Of a stretch of DNA of 64,000 bases, positions 8,597-16,896 are shown piece by piece. How positions within the stretch are numbered: position 1 is the first letter of the stretch; each line of letters opens with the position of its first letter. Below the pieces are notes generated by a model. It was not told the DNA's origin. It worked only from the letters and a program-made list of their open reading frames with translations, and searched no databases. The stretch covers positions 3,348,001 through 3,412,000 of the forward strand of contig NC_014393.1 in NCBI RefSeq assembly GCF_000145275.1, written 5' to 3'. The DNA comes from Clostridium cellulovorans 743B (GTDB taxonomy: Bacteria > Bacillota > Clostridia > Clostridiales > Clostridiaceae). Both the position numbers and the translations under genes were made by a program.

Positions 8597-9493
8597 TTAC
8601 CCTCTAAGTTTTTCTAACAATTCACTCATATCAGCAGGAAGCTCTGCCTCGATATTTATTATCCTTCCATCTCTTGGATGCGGAAAAGAAAGACTAAATG
8701 CATGAAGTGCTTGCCTTTTAATATATTGATCTTCCAACTCACCATAAAGTGAATCTCCAAAAATAGGGCAACCTAAATGACTTAGATGTACTCTTATTTG
8801 ATGTGTTCTACCTGTTTCTAAAGTAAGCTTTAATAATTGTGCATTTGAGTAAGTTTCTATAACTTTATAGTGGGTTATACTCCTTTGTCCTCTATCATCA
8901 ATAATCCTTTTAATAGGCTCATCCTCTTCTTTATAAATAGGCAAATCTATAGTTCCAAAATCGGCTTCCATTTTCCCATGAACGATTGCTAAATATTGCT
9001 TCTTAAACTCCTCTTTATTCATGTCTCTTTGTAATGACATATGACTGAATTGATTTTTAGCTACAATTATAAGACCAGAAGTATTCATATCCAACCTACT
9101 GACTAAACGTACAATACAATTTTCCCCTTTTTCTTTAAAGTAGTATAAAAGACCATTCGCAAGAGTTCCATAAGGGTAATTTTTAGTAGGATGAACTACA
9201 ATAAATGGAGGTTTATTTAGAACTATAATATCAGAATCTTCGTAAGCGACTTTCAGCGGTATATTTTCTGGTTCAATATCTTGACTTTCTTCCTTATTTA
9301 ATTTTACTTCTATTACATCTCCAGCCTTCAATACATAATTTAATTTTATAACTTTATTATTTGCAAAAATATTTTTTGCCAAAGCTGATGCTCTACAAAA
9401 CCTTGAAGAGAAATTATTTTTTAGTTTTAAGAACTCTTTTATCTTCATACCTTCATCTTCTTTTGTTATATTAAACGTAATCTTATTTTCCAT
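8597..9493 (-). CDS. RluA-family ribosomal RNA pseudouridine synthase
   Basis: Converts uridine to pseudouridine in rRNA, or possibly tRNA. The 298-residue protein begins with an S4-like RNA-binding domain (about residues 15-75) followed by the RluA catalytic domain. The catalytic aspartate is D135 in SRLDMNTSGLI, where the usual H of HRLD is replaced by S, a change found in many Firmicute members. The segment GRTHQIRVHLSHLGCPI confirms the family. It resembles RluD/YlyB in size and layout, but the target uridines cannot be assigned. It follows ridA on the same strand after a hairpin terminator, so it is probably transcribed separately. Confidence 0.92.
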   Translation of the reverse strand: MENKITFNITKEDEGMKIKEFLKLKNNFSSRFCRASALAKNIFANNKVIKLNYVLKAGDVIEVKLNKEESQDIEPENIPLKVAYEDSDIIVLNKPPFIVVHPTKNYPYGTLANGLLYYFKEKGENCIVRLVSRLDMNTSGLIIVAKNQFSHMSLQRDMNKEEFKKQYLAIVHGKMEADFGTIDLPIYKEEDEPIKRIIDDRGQRSITHYKVIETYSNAQLLKLTLETGRTHQIRVHLSHLGCPIFGDSLYGELEDQYIKRQALHAFSLSFPHPRDGRIINIEAELPADMSELLEKLRG

Positions 9494-9520
9494 GATTCAC
9501 CTCTTAAGTTTTGCACAAAA

Positions 9521-9546
9521 ATGGCTATGCCTTTTGACATAGCCAT
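9521..9546 (-). terminator. Terminator after ridA
   Basis: A 9-bp stem ATGGCTATG/CATAGCCAT with an 8-base loop. On the minus strand it is followed by TTTTTGTG, so it ends the upstream ridA-LCP transcription unit before the pseudouridine synthase. Confidence 0.8.
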
Positions 9547-9573
9547 TCTCAATGTAATAAATTAATAATGCGA

Positions 9574-9957
9574 CTATTCTACTAGTGCAATTACTTCTAT
9601 TTCAATTGGAGCATTTTTAGGTAATTTTGATACCTGAACACAAGATCTTGCTGGTTGTTTAACTGCAAAATACTTAGCATATACCTCATTAACAGCATCA
9701 AAATCTTCCATATCTCTTAAAAAGATCATAGTCTTAATGACTTTATCAAAAGATGTTCCAACTTCATCTAATATCCCTTTAACATTTTCTAGGCATTGAG
9801 TTGTTGCTCGCTTGATGTCATATTTTATAAGTTCTCCTGTTGCTGGTACAATCGGTAATTGTCCTGAAGTATATAAAATATTTCCAACCTTAACCGCTTG
9901 CGAATAAGGTCCAATAGCTCCTGGTGCATTACTGGTACTTATAATTTCTTTCTCCAT
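9574..9957 (-). CDS. ridA: RidA family enamine/imine deaminase
   Basis: Hydrolyses reactive 2-aminoacrylate and related imines released by PLP enzymes, protecting the cytoplasm. The 127-residue length is typical. The characteristic N-terminus NAPGAIGPYSQAVKVGN, the YTSGQLPI strand, the substrate-binding Arg in KQPARSCVQVSKLP and the terminal PIEIEVIALVE are all present, marking the catalytically competent RidA subfamily. A GGAGG precedes the ATG. It lies 28 bp downstream of the LCP gene and is followed by a terminator. Its position at the end of this operon has no obvious link to wall synthesis. Confidence 0.95.
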   Translation of the reverse strand: MEKEIISTSNAPGAIGPYSQAVKVGNILYTSGQLPIVPATGELIKYDIKRATTQCLENVKGILDEVGTSFDKVIKTMIFLRDMEDFDAVNEVYAKYFAVKQPARSCVQVSKLPKNAPIEIEVIALVE

Positions 9958-9985
9958 TTTTTGTTCCTCCTCATATTTATCAAAA

Positions 9986-11299
9986 TTAGTTTTTATAATC
10001 TAACCCATATTTAACAACTATGTCGAACTCCTTAGTGTCACTTTTTAAATAAACAATTTTGTCTATATTTGTTTTCATAAATTCTTTTTTTATTATATCA
10101 CCAAATGACTCATTTAAGCCATATACTTCTATAACAGATTCATTAATATTTTCATTGGAATTTCCAACTTGTACATTTTGATCCTGAAACCCTTGATTTT
10201 GCGTTAACTCTGATTTTAAGTTTCCTGCAAGACCACTTATACCTGTTCCATTAATAATATTTACTTTAAGATTGGCTTTATCAAAATTTTTCACTTGTTC
10301 TACTGGTATATTATTTAATCTTGCAATTGCAATTTGGTTTTTCTCATCATAAGGTTTGAATACAAATGGATAAGTTACTCCATCCTGTATTTCTGGTGTA
10401 TCTCCTTCTAAAGTAGCAAATTCGATATTTGATCTTCCAACTGAAGCCACTGCCACTCCATAATCCATTATATCATCTGCTGACATATTCGTTGCAATAT
10501 GTTCTATAACAGTACTTAAAATACTAGGAATCTTTGGAACCATAAATAAGCTTGCTGCTTTTTCAGCTACAGCATTTAAAAGAATTCTTTGGTTCTCAAT
10601 TCTTCCTAGGTCACCACCTGCATCTTTAGTTCCTACTGGAATACCATCATTGTTTTTTCTCCATCTAAAAAAGGTTTCTGCACCTTTACCATCTAAGTGG
10701 ATAGTTTCTCCTGGTTGATAATCTATATGGTAATCTTGAAGATCATCATCATATTTCATTCTATATTGTGTTGTTACTGTTACGCCTCCAATAGCATCTA
10801 TAACTGCATTAAAACCCTCATAATCAAGCATCACATAATAATTGATTTTTATTCCTAAAAGATCTTCCACTGTAGGAACCGTTAGCTTAGGTCCCCCTTT
10901 TTCATTTATTGAGTTAATTTTTACACTTTCTCCTTGATAATCAACAAGTGTATCTCTAGGAATAGACACTCCAAATATTTTCTTAGTTTGAGGATTGTAA
11001 TTTACTACCATCATCGTATCAGTTCTTCTTAATGAAAAATCAGTAGTCTCTCCCTCAACATAATCTGCACCAAGTACTAGTATATTCACCTTATCAATTG
11101 CTCTTTTTACAGGTTCCACAGGCTTTATATCATTTATTGCGGCTATTTTATCTGATGTACTTATAACTGTAGCTGTAGATCTTATATATCCATATCCTGA
11201 AGCACCAATTACTATTAGTACCATAAGTAAAACCAATACAGAGTTTAATATTCTTCTGCCGGTAGAAATCCCCTTAACATCATCATTATTATTTGCCAT
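9986..11299 (-). CDS. LCP family cell-wall polymer ligase (LytR-CpsA-Psr) with LytR_C domain
   Basis: Membrane-anchored phosphotransferase that attaches secondary wall polymers such as teichoic acids or polysaccharides to peptidoglycan. Of 437 residues, about 15-37 form an N-terminal membrane anchor. The LCP catalytic domain follows, with ILVLGAD, RRTDTMMV, SIPRDTLV and the DLGRIENQRIL segment bearing the conserved Arg/Asp residues that bind polyprenyl pyrophosphate and Mg. A C-terminal LytR_C domain starts near KVNIINGTGISG (about residue 345). Its start overlaps the end of yqeK by 11 bp, so the two are translationally coupled. Which polymer it ligates cannot be told from the window. Confidence 0.93.
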   Translation of the reverse strand: MANNNDDVKGISTGRRILNSVLVLLMVLIVIGASGYGYIRSTATVISTSDKIAAINDIKPVEPVKRAIDKVNILVLGADYVEGETTDFSLRRTDTMMVVNYNPQTKKIFGVSIPRDTLVDYQGESVKINSINEKGGPKLTVPTVEDLLGIKINYYVMLDYEGFNAVIDAIGGVTVTTQYRMKYDDDLQDYHIDYQPGETIHLDGKGAETFFRWRKNNDGIPVGTKDAGGDLGRIENQRILLNAVAEKAASLFMVPKIPSILSTVIEHIATNMSADDIMDYGVAVASVGRSNIEFATLEGDTPEIQDGVTYPFVFKPYDEKNQIAIARLNNIPVEQVKNFDKANLKVNIINGTGISGLAGNLKSELTQNQGFQDQNVQVGNSNENINESVIEVYGLNESFGDIIKKEFMKTNIDKIVYLKSDTKEFDIVVKYGLDYKN

Positions 11300-11882
11300 T
11301 ACTCTCGTGCTCCCTTTCGACTATTAATAATCTATTTCTCATTAATATAGAATTGGGATGTAGTAGTTGCTTTCTATCAACAACAAATTTGATAGTATTA
11401 TCAATAGCTGCTATTAAGGCCTTATCTAAATCTTCATAAAAGGCTATTTTTCTTAATTCTTCTACACCCTTAAAGCTTCTGCCTGGTTCTATATAATCTG
11501 CAAGGTAAATTATTTTATCTAGAACAGACATATTTTCTCTTCCTATGGTGTGATATTTTGCCGCATCTAATATTTCTCTGTCTTCTATCTTGAAGGTATT
11601 CTCAGCAATTATTGCTGAAACCTCACTATGCAATAATCCAGTATTAATTTTCATAACCTCATCTATCACACAATTATTTTCTTCTAATATTTGAAACATT
11701 GTTTCCACAGATAAATTTTTAGCACAATCGTGTATTAATGCTGCAATTCTAGTTTTTCTTATATCAACATTATATATTTTAGCAAGCTTCTCTGCAGTCT
11801 CTACAACTCCCATAGTATGTATATATCGACTTTCTTTAACGTGATTCTTTAAAAAAGCTATAATCTCATTTTCCGTATACAT
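11289..11882 (-). CDS. yqeK: HD-domain Ap4A hydrolase YqeK
   Basis: Symmetrical bis(5'-nucleosyl)-tetraphosphatase that cuts Ap4A to two ADP, lowering a stress alarmone. The 197-residue protein shows the HD metal-binding pattern: the first His in RYIHTMGV, the pair in ALIHDCAKN, later AKYHTIG and LADYIEPGR. It follows nadD after 9 bp, the arrangement usual in Firmicutes, and overlaps the LCP gene. AAGGTGAT precedes the ATG at 11882. Identification rests on the motif set and on the conserved neighbourhood. Confidence 0.93.
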   Translation of the reverse strand: MYTENEIIAFLKNHVKESRYIHTMGVVETAEKLAKIYNVDIRKTRIAALIHDCAKNLSVETMFQILEENNCVIDEVMKINTGLLHSEVSAIIAENTFKIEDREILDAAKYHTIGRENMSVLDKIIYLADYIEPGRSFKGVEELRKIAFYEDLDKALIAAIDNTIKFVVDRKQLLHPNSILMRNRLLIVEREHESNGK

Positions 11883-11891
11883 AATATCACC

Positions 11892-12497
11892 TTAATAAAA
11901 CTTATTTTCAATAATATATTTACCTATACCTTCTGGAAGAAGATAATTATATTCTTTATTATTCTTAATTCTATCCCTAATATCTGTTGAAGATATTTCA
12001 ATCAAAGGTATATCTAAGTATATTATTTCTTTATTATATGTTTGTTCTATATAACTTTTGTATTTCTCTATATCTTTATTTGAAAAGCCACTTCTTTTAA
12101 AGACAACAAAAGTACAATTATCAAGTATCCTTTGAACATTCTTCCACTTATCTAAATATGCTAAACAATCAGCACCAGTGATAAAATACCACTTAACATT
12201 TTTATATTTCCCATTTAAGTATTCTAAAGTTTCATATGTATAACTCATACCATTTTTATTAATTTCATAATCACTTACCTCAAAATACGGCTGATTTTTT
12301 ATAGCCTCTTTTATAATAGCATATCTTTCCTTGCCTGAGGTAATTTTTTTATCAGTTTTATGAGGAGGATTTCCTGAAGGCATAAATATAATCTTTTCTA
12401 GGTTTAATTTACATATAGCCTCATAAGCTATATGTATATGACCTAAATGTATCGGATCAAAAGTTCCACCTAAAATCCCTTGTCTCTTAAAATCCAT
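11892..12497 (-). CDS. nadD: Nicotinate-nucleotide adenylyltransferase NadD
   Basis: Joins nicotinate mononucleotide and ATP to form deamido-NAD in NAD synthesis. The 201-residue protein has the nucleotidyltransferase hallmark GGTFDPIHLGHIHIA near the N-terminus with the (T/H)xxH-type ATP site, MPSGNPPHK for substrate binding, WYFITGADCLAYL in the middle and the C-terminal ISSTDIRDRI, which matches the ISSTxIR signature. A GGGGAGGAAG RBS lies upstream of the ATG at 12497. It sits between yhbY and yqeK in the conserved obg-yhbY-nadD-yqeK order. Confidence 0.97.
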   Translation of the reverse strand: MDFKRQGILGGTFDPIHLGHIHIAYEAICKLNLEKIIFMPSGNPPHKTDKKITSGKERYAIIKEAIKNQPYFEVSDYEINKNGMSYTYETLEYLNGKYKNVKWYFITGADCLAYLDKWKNVQRILDNCTFVVFKRSGFSNKDIEKYKSYIEQTYNKEIIYLDIPLIEISSTDIRDRIKNNKEYNYLLPEGIGKYIIENKFY

Positions 12498-12534
12498 CCT
12501 TCTTCCTCCCCTACTAAGTAATTATATCATAACT

Positions 12535-12828
12535 CTATCTTGGTATTTCTATTTTTGGTTTTTTAATACTTTTTCTATATAAAACAAATTTCTTTCCTAT
12601 TGCCTGAATACCTTCACATTTAAGCTTTTCACAAATTAAATCACTAGCTTCTCTTGCTTCGAAATCGCTGTTATTTAATATTTTAATCTTTATAAGCTCT
12701 CTAGCTTCTAAAGCTTCATCTACTTGTATTAAGAAATTCTCCTCGATACCATTTTTGCCTATTTGAAATATTGGTTCTAAGTTATGAGCTAAACTTCTTA
12801 AGTAACTTCTTTGTTTTCCTGTAAGCAT
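12535..12828 (-). CDS. yhbY: YhbY/CRS1-type ribosome assembly RNA-binding protein
   Basis: Small CRM-domain protein that binds precursor rRNA during large-subunit assembly. The 97 residues begin LTGKQRSYLRSLAHNLEPI and continue to FQIGKNG, the GxxG-containing RNA-binding loop of CRM domains. It lies 9 bp after obg, another large-subunit assembly factor, and upstream of nadD. The ATG at 12828 has a GGAGG. Length and sequence agree with the family. Confidence 0.93.
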   Translation of the reverse strand: MLTGKQRSYLRSLAHNLEPIFQIGKNGIEENFLIQVDEALEARELIKIKILNNSDFEAREASDLICEKLKCEGIQAIGKKFVLYRKSIKKPKIEIPR

Positions 12829-12837
12829 AGGTTCCTC

Positions 12838-14127
12838 CTAGAGTAAATATTCGAATTCAAAATCATTAAGTCTTACAACATCGCCATCTTTAATACCATG
12901 TTCTTTAAGATCATCCATTACGCCCTTGTTCTTAAGAACTTTATGGAAATATCTTAAAGAATGCGGTTCATTAACATTAACACTATACAATAATCTGTCT
13001 ACAAAAGAACCTTCAACTATATAAACATCACAATCTTCATCTATAGCTTCTTTTCTTATAGTGTAAGTAAATTTCTTTTCCTCTGGAACATACATGTCTT
13101 CCTCTGAAATTTCTAAATCAGTAACAGGAATAGTACTTAGTATTCTTGCAGCTTCTTTCATTAAAGGATCAATACCCATACCAGTTCCAGCACTTATTTT
13201 AAAGACTTTATCATATCCCATCTCTTTAACTGCTTTTTCAAACTCTAAATATTTCTCTTCTTCATAAAGCATATCACTCTTATTGGCAGCTACTATTTGT
13301 GGTCTATCCCATAACTTAACACTATATTTCTTTAATTCTTCATTTATCTTTTTAAAATCCTCTATCGGATCTCTTCCTTCTATACCTGAGATGTCAACTA
13401 CATGTATTAGAAGTCTAGTTCTTTCTATATGTCTTAAAAACTGAAGTCCAAGACCAACACCTTCAGAAGCACCTTCAATTATCCCTGGTATATCTGCCAT
13501 TACAAATGGTTGTATCCCGTTTACACTTACTACACCAAGATTAGGCTTTATAGTTGTAAAATGATAGTTTGCTATCTTTGGTTTAGCCTTTGTAACTCTT
13601 GAAAGCAAAGTCGACTTTCCAACATTAGGGAATCCAAGAAGTCCTACGTCTGCTAGAAGTTTAAGTTCTAAATTAATCCATCTTTCTTCTCCTGGCATTC
13701 CTGGTTCTGCAAAATTTGGCGCTTGTCTAGTGGAGGTTGTAAAATGAACATTACCTTTTCCACCTTTTCCACCTCTTGCTACAACAAAAAAATCATCTGG
13801 ATGAGATAAATCCGCCATGATTTTATCTGTTTCAACATCCTTAACAATAGTACCCATAGGAACTTTTACGATTAAATCATCGCCTTTTTTACCAAAGCAC
13901 TTTGAGGTACCACCATTAACACCATTTTCAGCAATAAACTTCTTTGTATATTTAAAATCTAATAATGTAGTGATATTTGTATCTACTTTTATGATTACAT
14001 TACCACCATTTCCGCCGTCGCCACCGTCTGGACCGCCTAATGGTACGTATTTTTCTCTTCTAAAAGAAATAGCACCATCACCACCGTTACCAGACTTAAT
14101 GTATACCTTCGCTGTATCTATGAACAT
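12838..14127 (-). CDS. obg: Obg/CgtA GTPase for 50S ribosome assembly and stress control
   Basis: Essential GTPase of large-subunit maturation that also links growth to ppGpp and, in Bacillus, to sporulation. The 429 residues comprise the glycine-rich Obg domain (VYIKSGNGGDGAISFRREK at the start, with many GG turns), the G domain with P-loop GFPNVGKSTLL, DIPGIIEGA and the NKSD motif, and a C-terminal OCT domain characteristic of Gram-positives. It is the first gene after the rpmA terminator, so it probably has its own promoter in the 150-bp gap. It leads the obg-yhbY-nadD-yqeK-LCP-ridA run. Confidence 0.97.
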   Translation of the reverse strand: MFIDTAKVYIKSGNGGDGAISFRREKYVPLGGPDGGDGGNGGNVIIKVDTNITTLLDFKYTKKFIAENGVNGGTSKCFGKKGDDLIVKVPMGTIVKDVETDKIMADLSHPDDFFVVARGGKGGKGNVHFTTSTRQAPNFAEPGMPGEERWINLELKLLADVGLLGFPNVGKSTLLSRVTKAKPKIANYHFTTIKPNLGVVSVNGIQPFVMADIPGIIEGASEGVGLGLQFLRHIERTRLLIHVVDISGIEGRDPIEDFKKINEELKKYSVKLWDRPQIVAANKSDMLYEEEKYLEFEKAVKEMGYDKVFKISAGTGMGIDPLMKEAARILSTIPVTDLEISEEDMYVPEEKKFTYTIRKEAIDEDCDVYIVEGSFVDRLLYSVNVNEPHSLRYFHKVLKNKGVMDDLKEHGIKDGDVVRLNDFEFEYLL

Positions 14128-14254
14128 CTATTTCACCACTTTTCTTTTTTCTTATAAGTTTATTATATCCAATTTAGCTATCTAAAAAAATAAAAAGTCA
14201 AATACGTAAGATATTTTAAAAAAATATCTATAAATACTTTTCTATTATTAAAAA

Positions 14255-14273
14255 AGCACCCTTAAAGGGTGCT
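14255..14273 (-). terminator. Terminator after rpmA
   Basis: AGCACCC (14255-14261) pairs with GGGTGCT (14267-14273), with a 5-base loop, 6 bases beyond the rpmA stop. On the minus strand a TTTTTTAATAATAG run follows. It separates the ribosomal protein operon from obg. Confidence 0.85.
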
Positions 14274-14278
14274 CCTAA

Positions 14279-14581
14279 TTATTCTGCTAATACTTTTTCC
14301 ACATCTGCAGGGTAAACACTAGCTCTTTTCTTATCTCTACCAACTCTTTCGTATCTTACGATTCCGTCGATTTTAGCGAAAAGAGTATCGTCTCCGCCTT
14401 TACCTACATTTGTTCCTGGGTGGATTTTTGTACCTCTTTGTCTAACTAGTATGTTACCAGCAAGAACAAATTGTCCATCAGCACATTTAGTACCTAATCT
14501 CTTAGATTCTGAATCTCTACCATTTTTTGAGCTACCTACTCCTTTTTTGTGAGCAAATAACTGAAGGTTCATTTTAAGCAT
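14279..14581 (-). CDS. rpmA: 50S ribosomal protein bL27 with cleavable N-terminal extension
   Basis: Ribosomal protein at the peptidyl-transferase centre. The 100-residue protein starts MLKMNLQLFAHKKG, which is the Firmicute form with an extra N-terminal peptide that must be removed after FA by the protease Prp before the protein can work. The rest (GSSKNGRDSESKRLGTK, RQRGTKIHPGTNVGKGGDDTLFA) is standard bL27. GGAGG lies upstream of the ATG at 14581. The cognate protease gene is immediately upstream, with a 5-bp gap. Confidence 0.98.
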   Translation of the reverse strand: MLKMNLQLFAHKKGVGSSKNGRDSESKRLGTKCADGQFVLAGNILVRQRGTKIHPGTNVGKGGDDTLFAKIDGIVRYERVGRDKKRASVYPADVEKVLAE

Positions 14582-14586
14582 AGTTG

Positions 14587-14916
14587 TTACACCTCCTCTA
14601 TTATAAGGTTAATATATTCTTCATAGCTTGATTTCATCTGTTCAATTCCTAATTTCAAAGTCTCAAGAAGAAGTTGAGCCTTATCTTGATCAGAAGCTTC
14701 AGCGCTATCTATGCTTACAGCTAGATAACCATCATCCTTCGTATCACAAAGATTAGGAATCTTTAATATTTCATCAATACCATTATATATGGTTATAGCT
14801 AGTGCAGACACTGCCGCACAAACTATATCAGAACCAGGCTCACTATATTCGGCATGACCGTCTATAGAATAACTGACTAATCTTTCATTTTTTCTAAGAA
14901 ACCTTACTTCAACCAT
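14587..14916 (-). CDS. prp: Ribosomal-processing cysteine protease Prp
   Basis: Cysteine protease that trims the N-terminal extension of bL27. The 109-residue length fits. Catalytic His21 in GHAEYSEPGSD and Cys33 in DIVCAAVSALA are both present in the correct spacing. It sits between rplU and rpmA, the conserved location, with gaps of 11 and 5 bp, so all three genes are cotranscribed. The presence of the cleavage motif in the downstream bL27 supports the function. Confidence 0.97.
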   Translation of the reverse strand: MVEVRFLRKNERLVSYSIDGHAEYSEPGSDIVCAAVSALAITIYNGIDEILKIPNLCDTKDDGYLAVSIDSAEASDQDKAQLLLETLKLGIEQMKSSYEEYINLIIEEV

Positions 14917-14927
14917 AGCTATATGTA

Positions 14928-15239
14928 TTAAGCTTCGATTTTTTCGATTTGAATCTTAGTGAAAGGTTGTCTGTGACCTTGTTTCTTTCTGTAGTCCTTT
15001 TTAGGTTTGTATTTTAATACTAAAACCTTTTTAGCTTTACCTTGAGCAACAACTTTTGCAGTAACTTTAGCACCTTCAACCATTGGTTTTCCGATAACTA
15101 GGCCACTTTCCTTGCCTACAGCTAAAACTGTGTCAAATTCAACAGTTGAACCTTCTTCAACATCTAATTTTTCAACGAAAAGAACGTCGCCTTCTTGAAC
15201 TTTGTATTGTTTTCCACCAGTTTGTAATACAGCGTACAT
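14928..15239 (-). CDS. rplU: 50S ribosomal protein bL21
   Basis: Large-subunit ribosomal protein that binds 23S rRNA. The 103-residue protein starts MYAVLQTGGKQYKVQEGD, the universal bL21 N-terminus. I place the start at the ATG at 15239 because AGGAGGTG lies just upstream; a longer frame from 15284 would run through the leader. The C-terminal KKDYRKKQGHRQPFTKIQIEKI is typical. First gene of rplU-prp-rpmA, driven by the promoter at 15332-15360. Confidence 0.98.
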   Translation of the reverse strand: MYAVLQTGGKQYKVQEGDVLFVEKLDVEEGSTVEFDTVLAVGKESGLVIGKPMVEGAKVTAKVVAQGKAKKVLVLKYKPKKDYRKKQGHRQPFTKIQIEKIEA

Positions 15240-15325
15240 TAAAAACACCTCCTCAATCCAGTCTCGCCAATTAGGGTATATCACAAAAATATGATAATTT
15301 AGGAACCCCTTCTGCGCGGCCTACA
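15240..15325 (-). promoter_or_regulatory. L21 leader (ribosomal protein autoregulatory 5' UTR)
   Basis: The 85-base 5' UTR of rplU in a Firmicute, with a GC-rich segment GTAGGCCGCGCAGAAGGGG (minus strand, about 15304-15322) that stands out from its AT-rich surroundings. Position and this conserved-looking core agree with the L21_leader family known from Firmicutes, thought to let bL21 control its own operon. I judged it by eye, without a covariance model. Confidence 0.65.
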
Positions 15326-15331
15326 AAAGCC

Positions 15332-15360
15332 ATTGTAACATATTACGCAATCATTGTAAA
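15332..15360 (-). promoter_or_regulatory. Sigma-A promoter of rplU-prp-rpmA
   Basis: On the minus strand TTTACA (15360-15355) and TACAAT (15337-15332) are 17 bases apart, close to consensus. The predicted start near 15325 gives the L21 leader described next to it. Confidence 0.85.
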
Positions 15361-15417
15361 GAATAATTTATTTTATTGGACAATTAATGACAAATTCATA
15401 TGGACACTTATGGCTTT

Positions 15418-16845
15418 TTAATATATTTTATATTCCTGAAGATTTTTCCTTTGACTATCAAAAATAACAGGCTCTACCTTATAACTATTAAAGTTGTCAA
15501 GATATAATAAATATAGTAAACAATCATGTCCTTCAATAAAAGTAATAAATTCTGTAAGTTTCTTTTGAACTTCTGACTTATACTTTGAATCAATTGTTAT
15601 TACAAATTCCTTAGTGATATGTTGACCTTTTAGCTTTATCAATTGGTTCTTGATAAGAAGCTTTAGATAATCCCACTTTAATCGTGCTCCTTCACCACCA
15701 CAATGTTTGCAACTTTCCTCTAAAAAGCTTCCTATATCTTTGCCTCTTTTTTTTCTTGTAATTTGAACTAAGTTTACATCAGTAAAAGGATATATAGTAG
15801 TTTTGTTATTGTCCTTTTTAAAAGCTGCTTCCAGGATTTTGATTACTTCTGTTTTTTCTTTTTTGTCCTTCATATTTATAAAATCTATAACAATTATGCC
15901 ACTTAAATTTCTAAGTATAATCTGTCTTGCAATTTCTTCTGCAGCTTCTAAATTAGTTTTAAAAGCAGTTTTACTTATAGCTACTTCCCCTGTACTTTTT
16001 CCCGAATTCACATCAATAGAATATAAAGCTTCTGTTTTTTCTATAATTATGTAACCTCCAGATTTTAACACTACCTTTTTATGTCTTAAAGCCAAAATTT
16101 CCTTTTCTATAGAATAGCAATCAAAAATCCCTCTAGACTCTTCATGCATAATAAGTTCTGCACTGCTATGAAGTTTTTCTATATTCTCCTTTACTAAATC
16201 ATAATTTTTTATATCATCAACAATTATCCTCTTAGTACCATCATTGATATAATCTCTTAGAATTCTTCCAAGGGCTCCACCATCATCATAAATTAATTGA
16301 GGCTTCAATGAGTATTTCCCTTTAGCTATTATTTTATCAACTACTATATTCAACGCTTGAACTTCTTCTCTTATAATGTTTATATCAACATTTTCAGCAC
16401 TACTTCTTACAGTGATCCCATAAGTTGACACATCTTTTAGCTGTTCCTTCACTTCATTAATAAACTTACTGTTAGATATTTTTCTTGAAATCTTCAAAGC
16501 TTTTTCCATAGGATTGACAACTACATAGGTCCCTGGAATAGTTATTAAACTAGTTACATTGGCACTTTTTAATTCTGTTGCTTCTCTAAGGACCTCTACT
16601 AAAAAATAATCGCCCTTTTTAAGGTCTCGATTGTTATCTAAATGCATAAAGGCATCCTTTGCTTTGCCTATGTCTATAAAAGCACCCTTAATTGCAGGAA
16701 CTATATTTTTTACTATCCCCAAATATATTTGACCTGGTACTGCTTCTTCTGTTTCTTCCTCAATATAGCAGGCTAATAATTTTTCATGATCCTTTATTGC
16801 AATCCTTAAGTAAGGCTTATCTTTTTCTATAAATATTTCATTCAC
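15418..16845 (-). CDS. rng: Ribonuclease G/E family endoribonuclease
   Basis: Single-strand endoribonuclease acting in rRNA maturation and mRNA decay. The 475 residues contain an S1-like RNA-binding region (about 35-110), the catalytic core with metal-binding aspartates in YSIDVNSG and IVIDFINM (equivalents of E. coli RNase E D303 and D346), and the zinc-link CKHCGGEG (CxxC) that holds the dimer. There is no long RNase E-type C-terminal scaffold, so RNase G is the better name. It follows the radical-SAM pair on the same strand, its usual clostridial neighbours, with a short hairpin between. Confidence 0.95.
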   Translation of the reverse strand: MNEIFIEKDKPYLRIAIKDHEKLLACYIEEETEEAVPGQIYLGIVKNIVPAIKGAFIDIGKAKDAFMHLDNNRDLKKGDYFLVEVLREATELKSANVTSLITIPGTYVVVNPMEKALKISRKISNSKFINEVKEQLKDVSTYGITVRSSAENVDINIIREEVQALNIVVDKIIAKGKYSLKPQLIYDDGGALGRILRDYINDGTKRIIVDDIKNYDLVKENIEKLHSSAELIMHEESRGIFDCYSIEKEILALRHKKVVLKSGGYIIIEKTEALYSIDVNSGKSTGEVAISKTAFKTNLEAAEEIARQIILRNLSGIIVIDFINMKDKKEKTEVIKILEAAFKKDNNKTTIYPFTDVNLVQITRKKRGKDIGSFLEESCKHCGGEGARLKWDYLKLLIKNQLIKLKGQHITKEFVITIDSKYKSEVQKKLTEFITFIEGHDCLLYLLYLDNFNSYKVEPVIFDSQRKNLQEYKIY

Positions 16846-16869
16846 AATTTCACTTCCTTACGTAAACAA

Positions 16870-16889
16870 CCACCATCTTTTGATGGTGG
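16870..16889. terminator. Short hairpin between the DUF2344 gene and rng
   Basis: CCACCATC and GATGGTGG form an 8-bp stem with a TTTT loop (AAAA on the minus strand). There is no real U-run, so it may act as an mRNA processing or stability hairpin inside the operon and not as a terminator. Confidence 0.5.
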
Positions 16890-16896
16890 CAGAAAT

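Noticed and set aside
13817..14185. Plus-strand 122-codon frame opposite obg
   Set aside because: It is the complement of the glycine-rich obg start, which gives a proline-rich shadow; obg is certain on the other strand.
15240..15284. Longer N-terminus for bL21
   Set aside because: It runs into the L21 leader and its RBS; bL21 universally begins MYAV.
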